Part shown: piece by piece, positions 1-5,389 of the stretch | Layout of the letters: every line of letters begins with the position of its first letter | Position numbering within the stretch: position 1 is the first letter of the stretch | Assembly: GCA_013002265.1 (NCBI GenBank) | Contig: JABDKK010000056.1 | Location: 1 to 8,570 of the forward strand | From: Candidatus Nitrosopumilus sp. | GTDB taxonomy: Archaea; Thermoproteota; Nitrososphaeria; Nitrososphaerales; Nitrosopumilaceae | Reading direction: 5' to 3' | DNA length: 8,570 bases | Notes under the pieces: generated by a model | The model's input: only the letters and a program-made list of their open reading frames with translations | Databases searched by the model: none | Told to the model about the DNA's origin: nothing | Program-made: the position numbers and the translations under genes

Positions 1-1
1 T

Positions 2-79
2 ATAGATCCTAAGACGTATGAATATTCAAAATTATATGATAAAAAATTTAGTCATGGATATAGAAAAGCTAAGAAGTAA
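2..79 (+). CDS. C-terminal end of an unidentified protein (partial)
   Basis: An open frame enters from the left edge and ends with TAA at 77-79. It gives 25 residues, a basic and tyrosine-rich tail ending in GYRKAKK. The rest of the gene lies outside the window, so no family can be named. Codon use looks like a real coding end, and it runs tail-to-tail into the racemase-like gene, overlapping its last 11 bases (69-79). The overlap of convergent stops fits a compact archaeal genome. It could also be a chance open frame, since 25 codons is short. Confidence 0.5.
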   Translation: MDPKTYEYSKLYDKKFSHGYRKAKK

Positions 80-833
80 TAGAATTAACTTTATTTTTAA
101 TTCCTATTTTATTTAATTTTCTTTGAAATGTTATTGTATTTCCTGTAGCAAAAATTTTTAAAGAATTTTTTTTGTTTTGATTATTCTTTATTTTTAAATG
201 AATTTTTTTTGCAACCAAATTTGCAGGATCAATAAAGTGAATTTTTGGATATTGTTTTTTTAAAAAGGTTTTTAGAAATGGTAAATGAGTACTCGAAAGT
301 GTAACAGTATCAATATTACTAGAAGATAATTTCTCATCAAGAATTTTTTTTATGATTTTTAAACAGTATTTTTTATTTGAAATAAATTTTCCAGATTCAA
401 CCAAGTCAACAAGTTCTGAGCCATTTATTTTAAAAAATTTAAAATTTTTTGAAACATTATTTGCTTTTATATATTGACTTAGACCTTTGCTGTAGATTGC
501 ACTTCTAGTTGCAAGGATTCCAATTTCTTTTGTTTTTGATTTCTTTTTTGCCTCGATTAGTGGTGGTTTGACATCAATAATCTTCCTAGTTGCCACATTT
601 AGTAATAGACTAGGCGTATTTGATGCCATTACTATGATGTTGGGAGTGAAATTTTCTTCAATTAATTCAATAGAGTTTTGAATAATTTTAGATAGTTGAG
701 CCTGTGATTTCTTTCCATATGGATAGCTTTTCTGATCTGCAAAATAGATTATTTCAGCCTTGGATGTTTTTTGAATTGCCTTAATTATTGAAAGTGAGCC
801 TAATCCTGAATCAAAAACAACAATTCTAGACAC
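69..833 (-). CDS. Glutamate/aspartate racemase (MurI) family protein with both catalytic Cys replaced by Ser
   Basis: This 254-residue protein has the length and motif order of glutamate racemase. An N-terminal VVFDSGLGSLS (residues 5-15, D8/S9) is followed by IIYFADQKSYPYGKKS (28-43), the first catalytic segment as MASNTPS (69-75), EIGILATRSAIYS (103-115), the glutamate segment LVDLVESG (E146) and the second catalytic segment LSSTHLP (179-185). In MurI enzymes the two catalytic segments normally read ACNT and LGCTHYP, and the two Cys do the alternating proton abstraction. Here they are S71 and S181. The codons are TCA and AGT, so neither is an isolated reading slip. The assisting acid, Glu and His (D8, E146, H183) are kept. 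Archaea lack peptidoglycan, so a MurI role is not expected, and I infer loss of normal racemase chemistry or a changed reaction. The start is GTG at 831-833, which places the Rossmann-like strand directly at the N-terminus. No ribosome binding site is seen. Confidence 0.85.
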   Translation of the reverse strand: MSRIVVFDSGLGSLSIIKAIQKTSKAEIIYFADQKSYPYGKKSQAQLSKIIQNSIELIEENFTPNIIVMASNTPSLLLNVATRKIIDVKPPLIEAKKKSKTKEIGILATRSAIYSKGLSQYIKANNVSKNFKFFKINGSELVDLVESGKFISNKKYCLKIIKKILDEKLSSSNIDTVTLSSTHLPFLKTFLKKQYPKIHFIDPANLVAKKIHLKIKNNQNKKNSLKIFATGNTITFQRKLNKIGIKNKVNSITS

Positions 834-936
834 AAATTATATCAAAAATTGATGCTAATGTTTGTTAGCTAAATTTACTCTAAAGTCGATCTAAATGCAC
901 ACCGTCCATTAAGACTAAATTTCTAAACTAGCAACC
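834..936. promoter_or_regulatory. Divergent promoter region between the racemase-like gene and cdvB
   Basis: This 103-bp spacer separates two head-to-head genes, so it should hold both promoters. For cdvB a TATA-like CTAAATTTA lies at 869-877, which would put transcription start near 900 and leave a leader of about 37 nt. A second CTAAATTT at 915-922 repeats the first, each followed shortly by CTAAA (880-884 and 923-927). Its spacing to the ATG is too short for a normal TATA box. For the racemase-like gene the AT-rich stretch is around 834-850, without a clear box at the right distance. These assignments are by spacing only. Confidence 0.4.
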
Positions 937-1587
937 ATGCCAAACTTCGATAAGACTTGGGCTCGACAAGAGACCCAAAGCGTAACTGGCAAACTCCGAG
1001 AAGCAGTAAAGCCTCAAGGTGCATTAAAACCACGAATTCAGACTGCAGTAAACAAACTACAAGTCCAAATCTCAAAAATGGACTCTATGTTAGGTAAACT
1101 GCACGAAAGAGATGCGCAACTCTTTCAGAGAGTCGTGACTGCAATGCAGCAACATGATACTAGCACAAGTAGAGTTTTGTCCAACGAATTAGCTGAAATT
1201 CGTAAAGTTACAAAGATGCTCGGCAACGCAAGAATGTCATTAGAACAAGTCCAGCTAAGACTGACTACAATTCATGATCTTGGTGATGCTATGGTAGCAA
1301 TTGGACCAGCAATGTCTACAATGAAGGGATTGAAGTCATCGCTAGGAAGATTTATGCCAGAAGCTGACTCAGAATTGAATAGTATGACTCAGACACTTAA
1401 CGGACTGATGATGGATTCTCTTGCAGGAGACTCATTTAATATGGAGTCTGCCGCTTCAAGTGAAGAAACTGATAAGATTCTACAAGAAGCATCTGCAGTA
1501 GCTGAGCAACAGATAGGAGATAAATTCCCATCTGTACCATCTTCAACTGGACTTTCGTCACAATCCTCTACTTCCTCCTTTGAGTAG
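937..1587 (+). CDS. cdvB: CdvB-family ESCRT-III-like cell-division protein (Snf7 domain)
   Basis: This 216-residue protein resembles archaeal CdvB, the ESCRT-III homologue that polymerises at mid-cell and constricts the membrane during division, driven by the AAA ATPase CdvC (Vps4). The Snf7-like core covers residues about 15-165. It starts with a long basic helical hairpin (GALKPRIQTAVNKLQ, then KMDSMLGKLHERDAQLFQRV), continues through helices at 77-115 and 115-142, and ends in a Met-rich helix (144-163). A short helix, EETDKILQEASAVAEQQ (176-192), and a FPSVP segment (197-201) follow, as in the CdvB1/B2 type. A Ser/Thr-rich tail ends the protein. I see no winged-helix C-terminal domain, which the Sulfolobus CdvB that binds CdvA has, so this is likely a paralogue rather than the CdvA-recruited form. 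GC content is visibly higher than in the neighbours, perhaps from high expression. It stands alone as a monocistronic gene. The ATG at 937 follows a purine-poor leader without a Shine-Dalgarno. Confidence 0.88.
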   Translation: MPNFDKTWARQETQSVTGKLREAVKPQGALKPRIQTAVNKLQVQISKMDSMLGKLHERDAQLFQRVVTAMQQHDTSTSRVLSNELAEIRKVTKMLGNARMSLEQVQLRLTTIHDLGDAMVAIGPAMSTMKGLKSSLGRFMPEADSELNSMTQTLNGLMMDSLAGDSFNMESAASSEETDKILQEASAVAEQQIGDKFPSVPSSTGLSSQSSTSSFE

Positions 1588-1607
1588 ACAGGTTAGGACG
1601 AACAGTT

Positions 1608-1626
1608 CATTCTTTTTGTTTTAATT
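1608..1626 (+). terminator. T-rich transcription terminator after cdvB
   Basis: About 20 bases after the cdvB stop the sequence becomes CATTCTTTTTGTTTTAATT. Runs of five and four T without a GC hairpin match the oligo-T termination signals usual in archaea. No stem-loop is visible. Confidence 0.45.
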
Positions 1627-1653
1627 TACCAAAAATCTAATGTTGCTATAAAA

Positions 1654-2042
1654 TTAGAAAATCTTAGTAAAGATTCTAAATGCACAAGGATGACCAGTGT
1701 ATCCAACAAATGGTCCGCCCAAATTTTTTTTGAAGATTAGAATCTGTAAAGCAATATTAACTCCTCTCATATCAGCATCGTGTAATCCTTAAACTTAGAT
1801 TTGATCCTCTAACGTTAGCATCAGAAAAATCAGCTTGTCTTAAATCTAAACTACTCAAGTTCCTAGTGCTTATCACACAAATGTAAATCAGCAAAACGAC
1901 CAATAGCATCACATGTAATTTCTCAAATGTCTTCTTCTAATAATTCTAATCTCTCCCCAAAATTATTGACTTGAGCATGCTCTTCAGGGAGTTTGTGATA
2001 AATCGAAACAAAAACATATTCTTGGCACGTCTCAGATTCTTC
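1654..2042 (-). pseudogene. Decayed pentapeptide-repeat protein gene
   Basis: On the minus strand a protein-like reading runs right to left through three frames. From about 2042 it reads EYVFVSIYHKLPEEH, then VNNFGERLELLEEDI. An in-frame TGA interrupts it at 1923-1925, and CDAIGRFADLHLCDKH follows. One extra base near 1865 shifts it into RNLSSLDLRQADFSDANVRG and SNLSL. A second extra base near 1789 shifts it into GLHDADMRGVNIAL and a tail containing GGPFVGYTGHPCAF, ending at TAA 1654-1656. The middle has the A(D/N)Lxx pentapeptide pattern (ADLHL, LDLRQ, ADFSD, ANVRG, SNLSL, ADMRG), which folds as a right-handed quadrilateral helix. A double stop (TAA TGA, 2043-2048) blocks the frame just upstream. 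What the N-terminal part is, and what the protein did, cannot be told. Two frameshifts plus stops make a pseudogene more likely than sequencing error. Confidence 0.6.
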
Positions 2043-2072
2043 TCATTATGCCAAAATACCATCTTCTTCAAC

Positions 2073-2204
2073 ATGGGGGATGAGCTGATATCAACTGACA
2101 AATCACTTCCTGAATTTCCTTTACCTATAATCTCAGTAATTATTGGAATAGTAGGAATTCTTATTATTTCACAACTAAAAATTAAAACTATGATTAAATT
2201 ATAA
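2073..2204 (+). CDS. Short ORF with PEF-type C-terminal membrane anchor (orphan or gene remnant)
   Basis: From ATG 2073 this 43-residue frame reads MGDELISTDK, then SLPEFPLP, then a hydrophobic helix (IISVIIGIVGILIISQL), and closes with a basic tail (KIKTMIKL). An acidic or polar linker, a PEF motif, one membrane helix and a positive cytoplasmic end is the layout of C-terminal anchor signals on exported thaumarchaeal surface proteins. The frame stays open further upstream to a TTG at 1971, but that extension is antisense to the decayed pentapeptide-repeat gene and looks non-coding. I infer that this is the surviving 3' end of an exported protein whose body has been lost. A genuine one-helix small membrane protein is the alternative. 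Confidence 0.4.
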   Translation: MGDELISTDKSLPEFPLPIISVIIGIVGILIISQLKIKTMIKL

Positions 2205-2243
2205 AAAAATCATCAATTAAATTAAATCAATTCACAAATTACT

Positions 2244-2250
2244 CTTATAA
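2244..2250 (+). promoter_or_regulatory. TATA-like box upstream of the glycosyltransferase gene
   Basis: CTTATAA lies 19-25 bases before the ATG at 2269. This is a little closer than the usual leaderless spacing of about 26 bp to the box centre, but it is the clearest TATA element in the spacer. Transcription would start at or very near the start codon. Confidence 0.4.
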
Positions 2251-2268
2251 CAGATAATAACTGCTGAT

Positions 2269-3444
2269 ATGAAGGTTGCAATATTGGAGCAAATTAATAA
2301 AAATGCGCAAATTTCAATAATAATTCCTACATATAACGAATCACAAAATATTCTATCTGTATTAAAATCAGTGACTGAGTATATACCAAAAAAAATTTCT
2401 ACCCAAACAATTGTAGTAGATGATAATTCACCAGATGGAACTGGAAAATTAGTTGAAGATTATCTAAAGAATTTGAAAAAAGTTGCAGGAAATACAATCA
2501 AAATAATTAATAGAACTGCAAAAACAGGATTAAGCTCAGCTATTCTTAGTGGAATTAAACAAGCAACTGGTGATATTATTGTCGTAATGGATAGTGATTT
2601 TTCTCATCCGCCACAAATAATTCCTAAAATGATTGAAGCAATAAAAAAATATCAGTGTGATGTAGTTGTTGCTTCAAGATACATTCATGGTGGTAATATC
2701 CAAGGGTGGCCAACTAAAAGAAAATTCATTAGTAAAATAGCAACTCTAATTGCAAAAAAAGGATTGGATGTTAAAGTAAATGATCCAATGTCTGGATTTT
2801 TTGCATTCAAAAAAAATGCAATCAAAGGAATTTCATTTGATGCAATTGGATACAAATTTTTGTTGGAAATTTTGGTAAAAAATAGAAAAATTAACGTAAA
2901 AGAAATTCCATATACTTTTCAAGAAAGAAAATTTGGTGCAAGCAAACTTGATTATAAAACAGTTACAGACTATCTACGATCCGTATGGAAGTTGTATAGA
3001 TTTGGACAAACAAAAGAAACTAATGAAAAAAGATCTTCTGTAAAATTTATCTCAAAGGCAGCTCGATTCTATACTGTAGGCGCATCAGGTTTTGCAATAA
3101 ATTATTTAGTTTCACTTTTTTTATCTGATGGATTTTTGGAACTCTGGTATTTGCATGCAAATGCTTTTGGAATAATCTTTTCTATTACAACAAACTTTCT
3201 GTTAAATAAAACATGGACATTTAATGATAGGGATTTTAATAAAACAAAAACATTAAAGCAATTTGGAAAATTTGTATTGTTCAGCTCAATTGGTGCGCTA
3301 ATCCAATTGGGTGTTGTCTTTACACTAGTTGACAACTATTCATTATCATATCCATTATCATTAAGTTTAGCTGTACTTACAGCTGCTTTTGGAAACTTTA
3401 TCCTAAATAAGAAATTAACATTCAAAGAAAAACTTTTAGAATAA
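2269..3444 (+). CDS. Dolichol-phosphate mannose synthase-like GT2 glycosyltransferase with C-terminal GtrA domain
   Basis: This is a 391-residue two-domain protein. Residues about 15-245 form a GT-A fold family 2 transferase. It shows SIIIPTYNES (16-25), the nucleotide-binding TIVVDDNSPDGT (47-58), KTGLSSAILSGI (85-96) and the metal-binding DSD (108-110) followed by FSHPP. A VVVASRY strand, the NDPMSGFFAF acceptor-site segment and a basic patch near QERKFGASKL come after. This is the DPM1 pattern: transfer of mannose (or another hexose) from a nucleotide sugar to a polyprenyl phosphate on the cytoplasmic face. Residues about 264-388 are a GtrA-like domain with four predicted membrane helices and the repeated NFLLNKTWTF / NFILNKKLTF signature, which anchors the enzyme. 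The same GT2-GtrA fusion is known in archaeal DPM synthases such as that of Pyrococcus furiosus. The lipid-linked sugar would feed protein N-glycosylation or surface glycan assembly. The exact sugar is not readable from sequence. It appears monocistronic, with debris on both sides. Confidence 0.9.
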   Translation: MKVAILEQINKNAQISIIIPTYNESQNILSVLKSVTEYIPKKISTQTIVVDDNSPDGTGKLVEDYLKNLKKVAGNTIKIINRTAKTGLSSAILSGIKQATGDIIVVMDSDFSHPPQIIPKMIEAIKKYQCDVVVASRYIHGGNIQGWPTKRKFISKIATLIAKKGLDVKVNDPMSGFFAFKKNAIKGISFDAIGYKFLLEILVKNRKINVKEIPYTFQERKFGASKLDYKTVTDYLRSVWKLYRFGQTKETNEKRSSVKFISKAARFYTVGASGFAINYLVSLFLSDGFLELWYLHANAFGIIFSITTNFLLNKTWTFNDRDFNKTKTLKQFGKFVLFSSIGALIQLGVVFTLVDNYSLSYPLSLSLAVLTAAFGNFILNKKLTFKEKLLE

Positions 3445-3481
3445 ATAAAATTTTTTTCAAAGAATTTTAAAAAATTTTATT
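3444..3481. terminator. AT-rich inverted repeat with T-tracts, likely bidirectional terminator
   Basis: A perfect 13-base inverted repeat has arms at 3444-3456 (AATAAAATTTTTT) and 3469-3481 (AAAAAATTTTATT), with a 12-base loop. It begins at the last base of the glycosyltransferase stop and overlaps the stop (3477-3479) of the small frameshifted gene coming the other way. Each strand presents T-runs (seven T at 3451-3457 on the plus strand, six T at 3469-3474 on the minus strand), so oligo-T termination could work for both transcripts. Low GC makes the hairpin itself weak. Confidence 0.5.
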
Positions 3482-3690
3482 CATCCCATTTTTTCTGTTT
3501 GATATTACCTAACAAATTTACATCAAGTCCGTATGCTGCAATTTTTTAAAAGTTATTTTTAAAATTGTCTCATCATCAATTTTAAAATAAAATCTGACAA
3601 AATCTCAATTCTTTTTCTTAATTCCAAATTGTTCTGTGTGTGCTCGATCTTAGCCAAAATGGATCTGTCATTTTGTGATAGATTCCTCAT
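3477..3690 (-). pseudogene. Small unidentified protein gene split by two A-run frameshifts
   Basis: Starting at ATG 3688-3690 the minus strand reads MRNLSQNDRSILAKIEHTQN, then NLELRKRIEILSDFILK. As it stands, the frame ends shortly after as LMMRQF. Restoring one A in the A-run at 3580-3583 gives IDDETILKITFKK. Restoring another in the A-run at 3542-3547 gives IAAYGLDVNLLGNIKQKKWDE, ending at TAA 3477-3479. The repaired product has 71 residues, a charged helical N-half and an amphipathic C-half, with no Cys, signal peptide or membrane helix. I do not recognise the family. A stop lies in frame just upstream of the ATG, supporting this start. Both lesions are single-base losses in homopolymers, so sequencing or assembly error is a real alternative to pseudogenisation. 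If so, this is an intact small gene downstream of and co-oriented with glyS. Confidence 0.5.
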
Positions 3691-3802
3691 ATCTTTTCAT
3701 CATTTTTGAGTTCAACATGTTAATGAAAAGTAGTAAAACAATCACATCAATAGATCCACTAATTGGCCAATGGACAGTATAAAGTGATACTGATGATGAA
3801 TT

Positions 3803-3919
3803 ATTCCTCAAGTAGATGCAAGTGAAGATGTTACAGTGAAGATAAAATACAGATATCATTTTGAAATAATTACTGTTTATCCAAATAATCATAAGTTTAA
3901 CTTAGGGGAAAGATATTGA
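3803..3919 (+). pseudogene. Possible 3' remnant of a plus-strand gene
   Basis: This frame reads IPQVDASEDVTVKIKYRYHF, then EIITVYPNNHKFNLGERY, closing at TGA 3917-3919. The alternating hydrophobic/polar pattern looks like beta-strands of an exported protein. No start codon opens it: the frame is blocked upstream by TGA codons at 3794-3802. A neighbouring frame (from ATG 3722) gives ITSIDPLIGQWTV, a stop, then SDTDDEL, as if joined by a shift near 3800. The last 18 bases overlap the end of glyS and may be fortuitous. The case is weak and rests on protein-like texture alone. Confidence 0.25.
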
Positions 3920-5371
3920 ACTAGAAATTACTGAGTCAAGATCTGATATGTTAATTCTACTCTGTTCCATGGAATCTCTTTTTCGAATTGTTACAGTTTG
4001 ATCTTCAAGAGTCTGATGATCTATTGTAATTGCAAACGGAGAGCCAATTTCATCTAGTCTTCTATATCTTCTACCAATTGCTCCTGAATGGTCCAAAAAC
4101 GCATCACATTTTCTTTTTACATTAAGAAAAATTTCATCTGCTTTTTCTTTTAATCCATCTTTTTTTACCAAAGATAAAATTCCTACATTGACAGGTGACA
4201 AATACGGTTTTAAAGACAAAACAATTCTATCATGTTCCCTATCGTCTCTTAAACTGTGCTCTAAAATCGTGTAAAGACTTCTATCAATTCCCATTGAGAT
4301 TTCAAAGACGTGGGGTAGAACCTTCTCATCATTATCCATTACCTCAAATTTTTCATTACTTTTCTTTGCATGGTTTGATAAATCATAGTCAGATCTGTAA
4401 TTGCAAGCAACTAATTCTAGCCATCCAATAGTGGTCTCCACCTCAAAGTCAAATGCGACTTCTGCATAGAATGCCTTTTCCTTATCGCCCAGTTTTCTGA
4501 ATCTACTTTTAGTAATGTCAATACCTGTCTTTTCATAAAACTCTGTCAATATTCCAAGATAATATGCAACAAACTTATTTGGTATCACTCCAGACTTTAC
4601 TGCCTCTTTGCATGTCATTGGAACAGGTTCCGAATCTGTTTGAACTCTAATGACGGTATCTTGAATCTCAGGAAATCTGTCCATCTCATCTAATTTTGCA
4701 GGATTGCAAAATACCTCAATTTCTGCCTGGTAAAACTCTCTTAATCTAAGTAAACTCTGTCGTGGGGCTATCTCATTTCTAAAACTCTTTCCAACTTGTG
4801 CAATTCCTAATGGTAGTTTTCCTCTCATGGTTTTAAACAGTCTTGGAAAATCAACAAAAATTGATTGGCATGTCTCAGGTCTAAGATATGCCTCTTCCTC
4901 CTCAGGACCAATACCTACTCTAAACATCATATTGAAATTCTTTGTATTCTCAAAATCCCCTTTACACTTTGGACACTTTATATTGTTTTGAGAAATGGCA
5001 CTGTCAAATTCTTCAAGTTCGGCACTCTCTGGAATTTCTATTTTTGTAATTTCTGCAATTGTTCTATCTGCTCTAAATGTAGAATGACATTTTGTACATC
5101 TGATTATTGGATCAGCAAAATTTCCTAAATGCCCTGAAGCCTCAAAGACTGACTTTGACATAATTTGAGAGCCATCAATCTCCAGCATTCCATCTCTTCG
5201 AATTAATTCACGTCTCCACAATTCAAGAAATTTATTTTTCAGACCAACACCTGATGGACCATACTCCCAAAACCCTGCCTGAGCATCAGAATAAACCTCA
5301 CAGCTAGGAAAGTAAAATCCACGCTCAAGTGCCAACTTCATTACTGATTCATAATTCATGTTTGATCCCAT
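3902..5371 (-). CDS. glyS: Glycyl-tRNA synthetase, archaeal/eukaryal dimeric type
   Basis: This 489-residue class II aminoacyl-tRNA synthetase charges tRNA-Gly with glycine in the cytoplasm. The N-terminus has RGFYFPSCEVYSDAQAGFWEYGPSG (17-41), typical of the alpha2 enzymes and unlike the bacterial alpha2beta2 form. Two CxxC pairs (C92/C95 and C133/C136) form the zinc-binding insertion. AYLRPETCQSIFVDF (161-175) and motif 2 around GKSFRNEIAPRQSLLRLREF (194-213) are followed by motif 3 at FEISMGIDRSLYTIL (356-370). The anticodon-binding domain begins at about residue 385 and includes GRRYRRLDEIGSPFAITID. At 489 residues it is on the short side of the family. Translation may start at M1 (5371) or at M5 (5359), whose sequence MNYESVMKLALERGF resembles the family N-terminus more closely. 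It lies 18 bases downstream of nfo on the same strand, so the two are probably co-transcribed. Confidence 0.96.
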   Translation of the reverse strand: MGSNMNYESVMKLALERGFYFPSCEVYSDAQAGFWEYGPSGVGLKNKFLELWRRELIRRDGMLEIDGSQIMSKSVFEASGHLGNFADPIIRCTKCHSTFRADRTIAEITKIEIPESAELEEFDSAISQNNIKCPKCKGDFENTKNFNMMFRVGIGPEEEEAYLRPETCQSIFVDFPRLFKTMRGKLPLGIAQVGKSFRNEIAPRQSLLRLREFYQAEIEVFCNPAKLDEMDRFPEIQDTVIRVQTDSEPVPMTCKEAVKSGVIPNKFVAYYLGILTEFYEKTGIDITKSRFRKLGDKEKAFYAEVAFDFEVETTIGWLELVACNYRSDYDLSNHAKKSNEKFEVMDNDEKVLPHVFEISMGIDRSLYTILEHSLRDDREHDRIVLSLKPYLSPVNVGILSLVKKDGLKEKADEIFLNVKRKCDAFLDHSGAIGRRYRRLDEIGSPFAITIDHQTLEDQTVTIRKRDSMEQSRINISDLDSVISSSISFP

Positions 5372-5389
5372 TAGTCATAGAATAAATTT

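Noticed and set aside
869..928. Repeated CTAAATTT...CTAAA upstream of cdvB as an operator pair
   Set aside because: The two copies are short and AT-rich, differ in spacer length, and are equally explained as TATA-like sequence in an AT-rich spacer.
1971..2072. N-terminal extension of the PEF-anchor ORF from the TTG at 1971
   Set aside because: The 34 extra residues are antisense to the protein-like pentapeptide pseudogene frame and show no signal peptide or domain. Only the part from 2073 looks coding.
1588..2268. Possible tRNA, small RNA or CRISPR-like repeats in the larger spacers (also 3445-3901)
   Set aside because: I found no cloverleaf, no regularly spaced repeats and no GC-rich structured island. 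The content is better explained by decayed coding sequence.
3102..3335. Minus-strand ORF of 77 codons inside the glycosyltransferase gene
   Set aside because: It is antisense to the conserved GtrA domain, has no family features, and its openness follows from the codon bias of the true gene.
3668..3892. Minus-strand 74-codon ORF beginning MIIWINSNYFKM
   Set aside because: Its residue texture is poor. Its end overlaps the better-supported small gene starting at 3690 in another frame, and its middle is antisense to a more protein-like plus-strand frame.
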